NCBI RefSeq assembly: GCF_041260155.1
Contig: NC_091944.1
Coordinates: 21,626,377 to 21,690,376 of the forward strand
DNA: 64,000 bases
Source: Ptychodera flava
Taxonomy: Eukaryota > Hemichordata > Enteropneusta > Ptychoderidae
Direction of reading: 5' to 3'
Both the position numbers and the translations under genes were made by a program. The notes below the pieces were generated by a model. That model saw nothing but the letters and a program-made list of their open reading frames with translations. It did no database searches and was not told where the DNA came from. This document shows positions 24,813 to 35,900 of the stretch, piece after piece (positions within the stretch are counted from its first letter, which is position 1; every line of letters starts with the position of its first letter).

Positions 24813-26131
24813 TTTGTAACACACCTCATCCGTAGCCATGCATAAGAACGTACTATACACAAAACTTGTCGCATGTAGGCCTATGATGTAATATGTTGGA
24901 GTCGTTCAGTAAGAAAATTTTTTTCCCAAAAGGATCGCAATACTTCTGCAAAACGTTCAATGCACCTTTGATTATAGTTTTTGTCCGTATCGAGTCCTTG
25001 TGGGAAACCAAAGCATTCGATTCTTCTTCAGAAAGTAGGATAAACCAAGAAATTTCTCGACTATCGTTTCGATCAGCCGCAGACGACATCTTTGTTTACA
25101 TTCCGGTCCGCGTTCGCGTCAATGTCGTTCTTGACGTCAGCGGGCATCATTTTTCGGAACTGATGCCTGGCAGGCAACAGTTCAAACATATGATGCCTGA
25201 TGACGCCGTTTACGTGGATCAGCACAAAAAGAACGCATCTCACATGACTATCAATTGACGAATTAGAATACAGACTGCGGATGAGGTGTGTTACAATCTT
25301 GTTTATTTTCACAAGGAATCAAAATTCGGAAGAAAACTCCGACCAATGTATACATTGACTTTGTAAAAAAGGTAATATGTTAAGGGTGTTTAGGAACCAC
25401 TATTGAAATGTTTTCTTTTCTGTTCTACGTAAACAGGAGAAAGAACAGTTCTTACTTTTATGTTTATTGATTCAGTTCTACAAAAATGTGTATTTAGGTT
25501 TAAATTGCATGCATTTCTCTTTAAATTACAATTTGGTATTTGGGGTCGCTTAACCCCCGCCCGATGAGTAGCTTAGGTCGTAATTTAAATGTCCCTACGC
25601 TGCATGATGGTAGTTTTGTAACTTTCGATTTCGTAATTGTTTTTGTTTTGCAAGGAATAATTTTCCTCCGTAGAGTATATTGAAATACAAAGTATAAGGG
25701 ATGAACCATTAGATCTTGGGAGGGGTGGTTATAATCAGATTGCGAATTTTTCTTTCAAGTTCGATTCGAACGTAATAAAATTTCGCTCTTATATTACTAT
25801 TGCTATTTGTTATCAGTACTCTCTTCGGACATTACTTTTTCAATTCAACAGTTGAACCATAACTACACTACAAACTCTTTTACAGCCATTAAGCCCTATC
25901 TGTATCGCAGTATTTGTAATCACAGACCTAATTAACGGGACTCTGTCTTCTTCCAGGACTTGTAATCAAAGTACCCATTATCAAGTGGGGACTGTGTCAT
26001 CAACGATGACTTGTTCTAAGTAAACTGTCAGATTGATATTTTTTTAAGTTTGACTAAAATTGTTAAAAGGACTTTTTCATTCATTACATCCATATAAATA
26101 AATAAAGATTGTACACCATAACCCAACATAC

Positions 26132-26193
26132 ATATGGCTAAGTGCAGTGCTAAACGTTGCAGATATGGCTAAGTGCAGTGCTAAACGTTGCAG
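26132..26193 (+). repeat. 31-bp exact tandem duplication
   Basis: Two identical adjacent 31-bp units (26132-26162 and 26163-26193). This is a recent slippage or repair event, with no coding content. Confidence 0.85.
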
Positions 26194-26877
26194 ATCATCT
26201 TGCAGTCTGTTATAAAAACACTCGGTGTCAGCTTAGCATTCATTTGGTTATAATATATAGTACAGCATTTATTGTTAACACAACGAACACTATAGGCCTA
26301 CACGCTCAAAATATGCCCCAAAACCAAAACTCATGGCGTCCAGAACTCTGGTAGATGCTTGGTCAATTTAATTATGACAGCACATACCGGATCGCACACT
26401 CTGTAGAGTCAGTCAATAGTGACTAACTCTCTCAATAACAAATCTGGTTTCTCCTCTTCGAGTGAAGATGACTATTACAAAACCAAATGGAGGAGATACA
26501 GAACAACAGAGCAGTGTTCTCCCAAGAAAATTTAAACAAGAGAGTGAAGAGGTGGTGCTTCGCACAACAATGTGAAAGGGGGGTCAGGAGGGGATGTTCC
26601 CCTCCTGCCGTCGGAGCTTTTGAAAATAGAGATTAGAATTGTGTTATTTGGTGGCACTTGGGAGAGTACAGATTTTCTTTGTATAAAACCTGGTACATTC
26701 TAAATTTTGTATGTAGGAAACGAATTAAAAAACTGATTTTATAATTTGATAATTTTCAAGTGATCAGAGATACAATATTCATGGAAAGATGAGATGATCG
26801 CAACTCACAACATAAAACTTTCAAGTACAAGTAACACAAATTATAACTGTCTCTGCTTAGTCAGTAGGCCTAATTGA

Positions 26878-27020
<143 letters not shown>

Positions 27021-27344
27021 AAAACTATCTACTGTTGATTGACCAATCAGAGTGCTCAATTCAGGTGTTTTATTTACTCGTAAAGCCTTGGTCACCAAAT
27101 TCCAGAAACGAATGACAGCGCCATAGTAAAGTACTGTCCAATCAAAAGTGAACATGTCATATTCTGTAGACATCTGGTACGTTTTAATATTCAAATTTGG
27201 TAACACAGCGGAAACAAGCTGCAACACAACATCTGCTGCGGTACAAACATAAACTAATGTGCCCTAGGGCATTTAAACAAAGGGGACGGTTGACGTAAAC
27301 ACATTGAAAACGAAAATATATCAGTTAGGGGCGATAGTTTTTAA

Positions 27345-27486
27345 GTCAGATAAAACCCTCGTACTCGGGCTCTTCTGGTATATAAGTCCAACCCTATGAT
27401 AAAATGTCTCGGCCTGCGGCCTCGACATTATATCGTTGGGTTGGACTTTATATACCAGAAGAGCCCTTGTACTCGGGCTTTATCCT
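27345..27486. repeat. Nested palindrome of about 140 bp
   Basis: Left arm (CTCGTACTCGGGCTCTTC..., TATATAAGTCCAACCC...) and right arm (...GGGTTGGACTTTATATA, GAAGAGCCCTTGTACTCGGG) pair almost throughout, around a centre near 27415 (CTCGGCCTGCGGCCTCG). It is probably a MITE remnant. Its CGTACTCGGGCT words recall the hairpin parts of the duplicated block that follows. Confidence 0.75.
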
Positions 27487-27511
27487 ATACATAAATACAT
27501 ATATATATTTA

Positions 27512-28000
27512 TTACATGCCTCGTATATCGAACGTCGCGCGCTCCATAGGATTCAATGGTAACTTGTCGATGACGTCGCGGGCTGCATAGTCATCACTGG
27601 ACTGAAAGTGAACCGGAACTATTTTCAACTTGAAAACTTTTGGATGTGAAAGTCTTGAAATTTCATGTTTTGCTCAGAAAATCCGATTTTTGGAAAATTT
27701 CTCATAAAAATATCGATCAACCGCATAACAGTAGTTTAAATATATCAATGCGCCATTCGATGATGAAAATAGTTCTATTTCTAACCGTTTTTCGTCTAAA
27801 ATGAAAATAAAGCATTTGACGTATAATTTGCCAATAAACGTAAATATTTTTGGTGCGAACTGAGTAAGAGAGGCATGTAATAAAAACATTATAGCCCAAA
27901 CAAGGGACTATGTACCCTCGGGGCAGGAGACCATTTGCCCTCCTTACGTCGGGCAAATGGTCACCTACCCTCGGGCACATAGTCCCATGTTTGGGCTATA

Positions 28001-28002
<2 letters not shown>
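27512..28002. mobile_element. 585-bp duplicated block, copy 1
   Basis: The block has two parts. The first (27512-27881) has terminal inverted repeats TTACATGCCTC / GAGGCATGTAA and contains GTCGCGCGCTCCATAGGATT and GGACTGAAAGTGAACCGG. The second (about 27888-28002) is a hairpin with arms ATTATAGCCCAAACAAGGGAC / GTCCCATGTTTGGGCTATAAT and an inner GACCATTTGCCC / GGGCAAATGGTC stem. Copy 2 follows after an (AT)n run. No protein is encoded. Confidence 0.8.

Positions 28003-28096
<94 letters not shown>
28003..28096. repeat. (AT)n microsatellite
   Basis: About 90 bp of alternating AT between the two copies of the 585-bp block. It grows out of the ATAATATAATATA end of the hairpin part. Confidence 0.95.
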
Positions 28097-28099
<3 letters not shown>

Positions 28100-28590
28100 C
28101 ATGCCTCGTATATCGAACGTCGCGCGCTCCATAGGATTCAATGGTAACTCGCCGATGACGTCGCGGGCCGCATAGTCATCACTGGACTGAAAGTGAACCG
28201 GAACTATTTTCAACTTGAAAACTTTTCGACGTAAAAGTCTTGAAATTGCATGTTTTGCACAGAAATTCTGTTTTTAGAAAATTTCTCATAAAAATATTGA
28301 TAAACCGCATAACAGTAGTTTAAATATATCAATGCGCCATTCGATGATGAAAATCGTTCTATTTTAACCGTTTTTCGTTTAAAATGAGATAAAGCATTTG
28401 ACTATAATTTGCCAATAAACGTAAATATTTTTGATGCAAACTGAGTAAGAGAGGCATGTAATAAAAATATTATAGCCCAAACAAGGGACTATGTACCCTC
28501 GGGCAGGAGACCATTTGCCCTCCTTACGTCGGGCAAATGGTCACCTACCCTCGGGCACATAGTCCCATGTTTGGGCTATAATATATATTA
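28097..28590. mobile_element. 585-bp duplicated block, copy 2
   Basis: Same two-part structure as copy 1: a TTACATGCCTC...GAGGCATGTAA element (28097-28463), then the GCCCAAACAAGGGAC hairpin (28469-28582) and a short AT-rich tail. The copies differ at scattered positions (for example CTTGTCGATG against CTCGCCGATG). The block therefore duplicated some time ago, or two elements inserted at neighbouring AT-rich sites. Confidence 0.8.
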
Positions 28591-28619
28591 TATATATATA
28601 TATTTATATATATGTGTGT

Positions 28620-29397
28620 CTCCTGTTTTTCATACTACATATTCGGAAAGCTCTGCGACCTTCGTGTAAGCAATCACTGACAGAACATTTCGCATTCAAA
28701 AATACCTTTTCTCCACTGAAGGTTCGCCCAAATTCATAAGTCCGTTATAACTGCAAATTTAAATGCGCGAATGCGAACTGAAATTGGTGATCCTGCTAAT
28801 GTTTTCTTTTGAGAGACAATTATATTTTAAAACTCTGCGGACGATCGTTATTTTGTGGGTTGGATAAACTTTCGTTGTATGACTGTGCTCAGCGTGCATT
28901 GTAAGAGCATCAAACACAACTCTCAGTATTCATAACACTTTGGCAAATTCACTAAAAAAGTCAATCGACAGCTCGTCGTCACGACCAATCAGTGATCGAC
29001 CAACTAAGATTTCCGGCTAATGTTAAATTTATACCAGAGAATCTCGCTTCTACCTACATGCATAGACAAAAACTTTGCGGTACTTCGTTCGATCACGTTT
29101 CGGACAGCCTAGTTTGACTGTCTTTGATCGCTTCCCGGCTGTTTCCTTACTTCCTACTTTTTCATATCAGTCACCATTTTTACTACAAGTTTCTTTCCCA
29201 ATTGAGGAGACTATCCATCTAACATATTTGTAACTGCCCGCTTCCCTCCATCCGCTGCTGCTATCCATTGCGAAACTTGTCAGCATGGAGTGCTTGGCAG
29301 TTTCGAAATAGGATACAAAGTGTACCAGCATTTAGGTTATCGGGGATCTTGAAACCCTTTGGCGCATGCTCATTTTAGCTGTGGTTAAAGTCCAAAC
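28620..29397. other. Unassigned stretch
   Basis: No gene, repeat or RNA signature was recognised here. Confidence 0.4.
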
Positions 29398-29511
29398 CTA
29401 TCGTCAGACTAGCCTAGATTCCTTTTCCGTCCGCTTGCCTCCGTACCTCGGTAGTGGGGACGGAGGTACGGAGGCAAGCGGACGGAAAAGGAATCTACGC
29501 TATCGTCAGAC
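29398..29511. mobile_element. 90-bp perfect hairpin with 12-bp direct repeats
   Basis: A perfect 35-bp inverted repeat (29415-29449 and 29463-29497, arm starting TAGATTCCTTTTCCGTCCGC) closes a 13-nt loop. Identical 12-bp copies of CTATCGTCAGAC flank the 90-bp unit (29398-29409 and 29500-29511). This looks like an inserted mini-element with its target duplication. The lack of any arm mismatch implies recent origin or correction. Confidence 0.75.
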
Positions 29512-29585
29512 ACGATGACAGTCGCGAGTCGTATGCCCAACACAGAGACAGGGGCAGGCATGGATTCCGTAAATCCTGGGTCCGA

Positions 29586-30124
29586 TTAGGGGCCGTCGAT
29601 AATAAAAGCTGACGCACGACAAACGTAATTCTTTCGTTTAAGGGGGAGGGGGTAAAAGCTCATTTCGTTTTGTGTGCGTCAAAATCGCATAAGGATTTTC
29701 TTCTATTGTTTTCGAAGTGCGATTTTGCAGCGAGAACAACTAATACTACCTTCGCGTTCAACGAGGACAGAATGACCACAAAATACGAGAAAAGACAACG
29801 AAAAGACATGAATGTGAAATAAAAACTTGTATGCTTTTTCAATGTGAAACATGTATGTGAAACATTTTCCTACGTGCGAAATACATTAAAATGTTATGTC
29901 TTTGAAACGCGTAAAGTTGAGGTTTATTTAATTTATGTGCCTTCCGGTATATTTTCATGGGCGTGCGGATCGGAGAGGTGCGTGTGGTTTGTCAGAAACG
30001 GCATCATAATACGAAATTGATTTCGCATAAGAACTTTCGTTTTGAGGGGGGAGGGAGGGGGTTTCAAGTAAAACGAAGGAATTACGTTTCTTGTGCGTCA
30101 GCTTTTATTATCGACGGCCCCTTA
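29586..30124. mobile_element. Second Harbinger-like non-autonomous element with TTA target duplication
   Basis: Terminal inverted repeats GGGGCCGTCGATAATAAAAG, continuing as CTGACGCAC, lie at 29589 and (reversed) up to 30121. TTA lies outside each (29586-29588 and 30122-30124). Both inner flanks carry A/T-rich AATTAC/GTAATT words and G-rich runs. It is 533 bp without a transposase frame. Its ends differ from those of the 23774 element, so it is a different family of the same general type. Confidence 0.75.
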
Positions 30125-30360
30125 CTGGAAACATTTTCTTTTTGTAAAAGAAATTTTTTTTTACAAAAAGAGAATAGGTTTTACAAAAAGAAAATGTTCT
30201 TTTACAAAGAGATGTTTTTGACATAATGAAAATAGGTTTATACATAAAGAAAAAAGGTTTTTACACAAAGAAAAAATATTTTACAAAAAGAAAATTGGTT
30301 GTTACAGAGAAAATGTTTTGGTTTTTTTTGGTTACGAAAAGAAAATAGGGTTTTCAAGAA
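30125..30360 (+). repeat. Degenerate TTTTACAAAAAGAAAAT array
   Basis: About ten irregular repeats of a 20-25 bp unit based on TTTTACAAAAAGAAAATAGG. It lies between the Harbinger-like element and the left end of the Penelope-like element. Confidence 0.7.
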
Positions 30361-31132
30361 TATTGCAACGTTTGGCTTGCTATGATGAAAGGTACATTTG
30401 ATTGCATGATCTTTGCCGTAATTGAATTTATTGGCCATGATGCCTAAAAAAAAAAATTGTGTGTTTCCGGTAACCCGACCTACCCTAGTTCAAACCCCCC
30501 GACCCTAAACTTTTTTTTGGACGTTGAAAACAAATTCCGCGAGATTGGCTGGGAAAATTTTTAAATCACGCGTGATTTCATGACGTCATTAAACAACAAT
30601 AGCGACTGCTTGTGCAAGCGTGTTTTCCGTAACATGTGAGAAATGCGATCACGTTCAAGAAAAAATGTAAAAAGTGTGAGAGGCTCCCACCTAACTATCC
30701 AAAATGTTTTTGTGTCGAGTTTGTGTTTAATTCGTTTCAAAAATGTGTTCCTATATTCTTATCAGATTTTTTGTGTTAATGAAAATGTTTGTTTCACCTC
30801 GGATATTTGTAGGGAAGTTTGGATTAGGCCCCTAGTGTGTACGGTAATGTTTTGTTTGTGTGGGGAAAGCTTATGGCGATTGTAAAAAGTGTGAAAGAGG
30901 CTCCCCACCTAACTATCCAAAATGTTTTTGTGTCGAGTTTGTGTTTGATTCGTTTCAAAATGTGTTCCTACATTTTTATCCGATTTTTTGTGTTATGAAA
31001 ATGTTTGTTTCGCCTCGGATATTTGTAGGGAAGTTTGGATTAGTGTGTACGGTAATGTTTTGTTTGTGTGGGGAAGCTTATGGCGAGACGCAGTCGGACC
31101 TATGGTGTTACAAAGTTGATGAGTGGCCCTTT

Positions 31133-31172
31133 GACGCTTGCGTTTCGAAACCCGAGTGTGGTTTCTCATCAG
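31133..31172 (-). ncRNA. Hammerhead-ribozyme-like motif, probably inactive
   Basis: On the minus strand CTGATGA is followed by a 6-bp stem II (GAAACC/GGTTTC, loop about 7 nt), then GAAA, then a short stem III (ACG/CGT with a tetraloop) ending in GTC. This is the hammerhead core order CUGAUGA, GAAA, GUC. Hammerhead motifs with a very short stem III are established in Penelope-like elements. Here the bases before CTGATGA (TTGCTA) do not pair well with those after GTC (AAAGGG), so stem I is not formed. Confidence 0.45.
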
Positions 31173-31581
31173 TAGCAATGTAGATTCTTTCGTTAGTTTG
31201 TGTTTGTTTTTAATGTATTTTAGTGTTCTTGCTCTTCGAATAGCGAGGCAAGAATATCAATGTTTTGGTCTCATTGTGAGTCCGTTTGGTGGTCTGGTTT
31301 GTTTGTTTTTTGTTTCTTTACTTCTGTAAATTTTGTTTGACTAGTGTGTCTTTTAGGTTTTTGTTTCTCTTGTAAGCAATGATTGGTGATTCTGGAATAG
31401 ATTCCTTATAGTGTTGAGTCCTTCTCCAGTTCAGCCCAATGTTTCAAAAGACTTCCCTTAAGATCTTTTGTTTTTATGTAAGGGCTGTATGTTGTACTGA
31501 AGATGAGTTTGTTTGTTGCTTCTTTACGTGTACTTGTAAAGTTTGTTAGTGTATTACGAATACTGTGGTTTATTTTTTCTG

Positions 31582-32756
31582 TTATATTCGTGATTTCATT
31601 GTTTTTGTATTCTCTGTCGAGTAGTTTGTTTCTAAAGAAAGCGACTTTTTTAGTAAAGTCGTCATTGTTGTTTCAAGTGCGAGCGTATCTAAGGATTTCA
31701 CCTTTGATAAAGCCATTAAATGTTGCTGTCGGGTGACACGATTCTCTATGTAGAAATTGGAATGTGTCTGTTGGTTTAATATGTGTTTGATGTCGAGGAT
31801 ATTTTCTTTGTGGTATCTTGCACCTTTGAAAACTACTACATCTAGGAATGTAATTTCTTGTGTTGAGTTTTCGTATGAAAACTTAAACGTTGGGTGCATT
31901 GTGTGGATTTTTTGAGTGAAGTTAGTGAGTTCGGTTTGTGTTCCAGAAAGATTGCAAAGACACCATCTCTGAATCTTTTCCAGAAGTGAATGTTGTTGTG
32001 GTTGTTTACGATTATTGTCTTTTCAAGTTCATGAAAAGCAATGTCTGCTATCTCTGGCGAGGCATTCGATCCCATGCTGCAGCCCCGGGTTTGGCGGAAA
32101 TATTGCTTGTTAAATTCAAAACTGTTGTGTTTTAGAATTAGTGAAAGCATTTCTATTAAGTCTTCCGTGGGTGTTTTTTTGATGCCGTAATTTGTTTGAA
32201 GCGAGGTTTGTGAGTTTAATGTTTCACTGACTAGCCGAATCGCTTCGTCGTGAATTGTGTTTGTGTACATCGACACCACGTCGAGTGTTACAAGAAATGC
32301 ATGTTGGGGGAAATTTGTTTTTTCTATTTCTTGTATGAAGTTTGTTGTGTCTTTTATATTTGACGGTTGTTGCTGGACCAGTGCTTTTATGAAATAATCC
32401 AGGAATTCTGAAATTCTGTTAGTGGGACCGGAGCAGCCACTAAATATTGGTCTCCCTGCAAACGTTGAGTTTTCAGGCGGCGATTTGTGAATTTTAGGCA
32501 ATAAGTACCAATGCGGGGTACGGATTTTTATGTGTTTTGGATCGAGATACTTATAAGTATCATGGTCGATGTGTTTGTTCTCGTACATTTTGTTTAATAG
32601 TTCGTGTACTTTGTTTACTGTTTGTTCTGTGTCGTCACTGTCTAGTTGTGTATAATACTGAGTGTTGCGTAATTGTCTTTTGCATTCGTGTATGTAATCT
32701 TTTGTGTTGACAATGACGATGCCTTGACCCTTGTCGAAGGGTATTAAAACTTTCAC
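31582..32756 (-). pseudogene. Penelope-like reverse transcriptase, frameshifted and catalytically dead
   Basis: The main frame (32756-31842, 304 residues) starts in the middle of the protein with KVLIPFDKGQGIVIVNTKDY, the usual Penelope-type start of the finger region; the N-terminal part is missing. Motif A is LVTLDVVSMYTN (Asp159) and motif B is RGCSMGSNASPE (about 224-234). Motif C reads RFRDGVF where the family has two adjacent aspartates, so the second is Gly265. Polymerase activity would be lost. Near 31905-31918 an A-run indel shifts the frame. The protein resumes as HPTFKFSYENSTQEITFLDV (minus frame ending at 31582) and keeps thumb-like sequence. The family normally ends in a GIY-YIG endonuclease, which is not readable here. 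This is a dead copy. Confidence 0.85.
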
Positions 32757-32873
32757 ATTTTCTTTTTTGTAGAGAAAAAAAAATTACCAAAAAAAAAATT
32801 TTTTTCCTACCTACCTACCCTATTTCTGAAGAGCATGTTACAGGAAACACACAATTTTTTTTTTTTGGCCTGA

Positions 32874-33020
32874 TGATATTGTTACTACTGTGGGGATCTA
32901 TGTCCATTGAGATTTTTTTCAGTTTTGTTCTGTTTTGTCACCTGTAAGTTTACGGCAATTTCGAGTAGATGGCTAGCTTGGGATTGAGTGTGAAGTGGGA
33001 TCATCACCCCCTCATTACTT
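32874..33020. other. Spacer between the Penelope-like element and the H3 promoter
   Basis: Unremarkable sequence; the H3 promoter region starts with the first CCAAT box at 33033. Confidence 0.4.
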
Positions 33021-33032
33021 ATGCATTACTGG

Positions 33033-33116
33033 CCAATCGGGAGACTGTGCTTGTCGAAGTGTGAAGTATCGGATGGCCAATCACTGAAGTTCGCGCCAAT
33101 TTTGATTGTATAAATA
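33033..33116 (+). promoter_or_regulatory. Histone H3 promoter: three CCAAT boxes and a TATA box
   Basis: CCAAT occurs at 33033-33037, 33077-33081 and 33096-33100, and TATAAATA at 33109-33116, 60 bp before the start codon. Multiple CCAAT boxes ahead of a strong TATA are usual for replication-dependent histone genes. The spacing puts transcription start near 33140. Confidence 0.85.
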
Positions 33117-33151
33117 GGGCGTCTACGCTTTTGACCAACACTACTTTGTGA

Positions 33152-33586
<435 letters not shown>

Positions 33587-33614
33587 ATGTGTGCCTAGCA
33601 TACACAAACCAAAC

Positions 33615-33651
33615 GGCCCTTTTCAGGGCCACCACATCCTCCAAAAAGAGA
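33615..33651 (+). terminator. Histone mRNA 3' stem-loop and downstream element
   Basis: GGCCCTTTTCAGGGCC (33615-33630) is an exact 6-bp stem with a 4-nt loop, followed by ACCA. It matches the conserved histone mRNA stem-loop bound by SLBP. The purine-rich CAAAAAGAGA about 12 nt downstream (near 33642-33651) fits the histone downstream element that pairs with U7 snRNA. The mRNA is expected to be cleaved between them and not polyadenylated. Confidence 0.95.
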
Positions 33652-33699
33652 TACCGTAATATATATAACCTGTGCATTCTCCACTACAAACTAGCAACT

Positions 33700-34799
33700 G
33701 GGTAATTGTCTTGGATAAATCGTGAAGTTCGCTTAGAAGTTTCTATGATTTGGCCACATGGTCATGCATGGTCACTCCCGTGTTCAGGCGAACAAAAACC
33801 GTTGAGCGAGACTTCCGCTCCATTGTCCTTTTGTTTTGGCGCGTAAAACGAAAAGCTTCCCGGATGTTGAATTAGAAACAATCCTGTGTATGCTTGGCCT
33901 TTCGGGTGTATGACAAATATTTTGCAGACCCTTACTAGACCCTCTGAATTTTTTCTAGTGAACTCTCTGAATATTTAGCGTCCCTTTGCAAGCGTTAATC
34001 TCAAAGGTGATCGTTGTACCAGTCCGTTTACCCACAATGTTTTAATCTTGCCTAATTGTCCTTTATCTTCTAAATCAATTAGAAGATGGATCATTTGTAT
34101 AATTACTAATTAAACTATTTAAATGCATGTTGTCCTAACCTTTTCACTGATATCTCAGTACCGACTTATAGATGTTGCAAAGCATTTTGTCAGACTGCTC
34201 TCGTTGGTCTCGGGACTCATGTTGCAGCCATAACTGGTTGTTGACCTTCACAACCACCCAGTGAGTGTGACCCCATCAGATAGGGTCACGTAGATAATCG
34301 TATTATAAAACAAAAGAACACTATACCACAATTACAATATCGTCTTGATTGGGTGACAAGTAGACTGGCTTTCCTCGGCAACTGAGTTACTTAGCTGGCC
34401 AAGCATGTCGTTCACCCCGGTGTGCCATAGACGCGACGGTCTGCTGATGTTTAGTCCTCAATTTATTATACATTTTGATATTTATATGCCCATAGTATAG
34501 GCTCATAGGTATGGACATAAGGGATCTATTTCAGTGACCTTAATAAACAGCTGTTATCAGTCAACCGTCAGAGTTCTTAATAACTAAAAAGACTTGCAAT
34601 CTGTAAATTCGCCCCCCTACATCTTTCGAAAAATAGACAGACTGAAACGAGAATTCTGTAGGCCTACTCGGGACAGTGGAAAGAGACCGACTACGTATAT
34701 AGTTTTGAAAGTTGCCAAAATTGTCGGTCGACTATCTGAGGTTACAATGCTCGAGAGATAACTTCTTTTGGTCATATTGTGAGGTCATTTACGGTGAAA
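33700..34799. other. Unassigned stretch 3' of H3
   Basis: No further histone gene, RNA gene or repeat was recognised here. Confidence 0.4.
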
Positions 34800-34884
34800 C
34801 AACGCGCCTCGGGGACATACATTCTGGCTATCAAAATTTTACAATTCTTTTCTGATCAAACACTTGTGGGGGTTCATTTTTAGC
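34800..34884 (-). mobile_element. TTAAGGTA-family MITE, truncated fragment
   Basis: ACGCGCCTCGGGGACATACA and then AATTTTACAATTCTTTTCTG followed by CACTTGTGGGGGTTCATTTT match the reverse-oriented left end of the family (compare 41779 and 58441). It then stops and runs into a different repeat (TTAGCTCACGTGTTCA). Confidence 0.65.
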
Positions 34885-35900
34885 TCACGTGTTCACACCC
34901 ATGAGCTAATGTCATAGCGATGTCTGTCTGTGTCTTTAAACGATAACTCAAAAACTCCTTAAGGATTCAAGTCAGATTGGGTAGTCAGGTACCATATGCT
35001 AATTGCAAAAAACTGAATAGATTTTGGTTAGTGTGGCTTGGATATTAATGAAGTTATGACATCATTTTTTTCCATATAATGACTGTGTCGACATAGGCTA
35101 TATCAAGAAACACTGCTCAAAATTTGATGAAACTTTTCACAGACGACAATCTCAGAACATTATGACGATACTGTGAGTGTCATGTCAATTGTCTGCTCAT
35201 TTGCATATTTAATGCACTTTTGTAATTAGTGACATCACTCTGAAATTCCTGCACCTTATTTGATCATACATGCATCAAATATTGATCTGATATACATAAA
35301 ATGTACTGAGAAGCATTGGGCAGTGTAAGGTTAATAAATAGTTCATCATATTTTATGAAGTTTTGTAATTAGTCATATAATTCCGAAATAAATCCTCCAA
35401 ATTTAATGCTGCAGATACTGATCCGACATATATCTAACTGTGGTGCAAAGTATTTAGTAGTGTGAAGTTAATTAATGGTTCATTTGCATATCTAATGAAC
35501 TTTATTATTAGGAATATAACTCTAAAACTACGGTACTAAATCTGGTGAAACCTGCTACAGATATTGATCCGATAAATATCTAATTGTGCTATGAAACATT
35601 TAGCAGTGTCAAGTCAATTGAGGGTTCATTTGCATATTTAATGAACTTTGCAATTAGTGATATTACTCCAAAATTATTACAACATTAAATTTGATGAAAA
35701 GTGCTACATGATTGTTGATTCTAATTGTCCTATGTAGCATTGAGCAGTTTCAAGTTAATAAACTGCTCATTTTCAGGTCAAATAAAGTTGTGTAATTAGT
35801 GATTTAACTCTGAGAGTACTGTGCGAAAGTTTATGAAACCTGCTACACACAATGATATAACAGATATCTGACTGTCATGTGAAGCGTACTAATATTAATG
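34885..35900 (+). repeat. Tandem array with octamer motifs
   Basis: A leader (AGCTCACGTGTTCACACCCATGAGC, then AAACTCCTTAAGG) is followed by five to six diverged units of about 140-150 bp. Each contains (A/T)TTTAATGAACTTTGTAATTAGTGA, AACTCTGAAA-like words, a GATGAAACCTGCTACA phrase and an A(A/G)CATTTAGCAGTGT phrase. The octamer ATTTGCAT is present at 35199-35206, 35482-35489 and 35638-35645 and degraded in the other units. It resembles the array at 795-1460 in layout but not in sequence. Confidence 0.75.

Larger units (their letters stand above)
30439..32873 (-). mobile_element. Penelope-like retroelement, degraded
   Basis: The unit is bounded by an A-run plus TTGTGTGTTTCCGGTAAC at 30457-30474 and the inverted copy GTTACAGGAAACACACAA at 32837-32854. 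The minus strand carries Penelope-type reverse transcriptase remnants (31582-32756). On the 3' side of the coding part are a hammerhead-like motif (31133-31172) and two tandem copies of a block of about 215 bp (about 30665-30885 and 30886-31085; AACTATCCAAAATG...GGATATTTGTAGGGAAGTTT). No intact GIY-YIG endonuclease frame was found. Confidence 0.75.

Noticed and set aside
24893..25258. 121-codon plus-strand frame
   Set aside because: Part of it reads through an inverted repeat (GGCATCAT/ATGATGCC), and no family signal is present.
30643..31183. Cys-rich plus-strand frames in the Penelope-like 3' region
   Set aside because: They arise from the 215-bp tandem repeat, change frame between the two units, and lie opposite the coding strand of the element.
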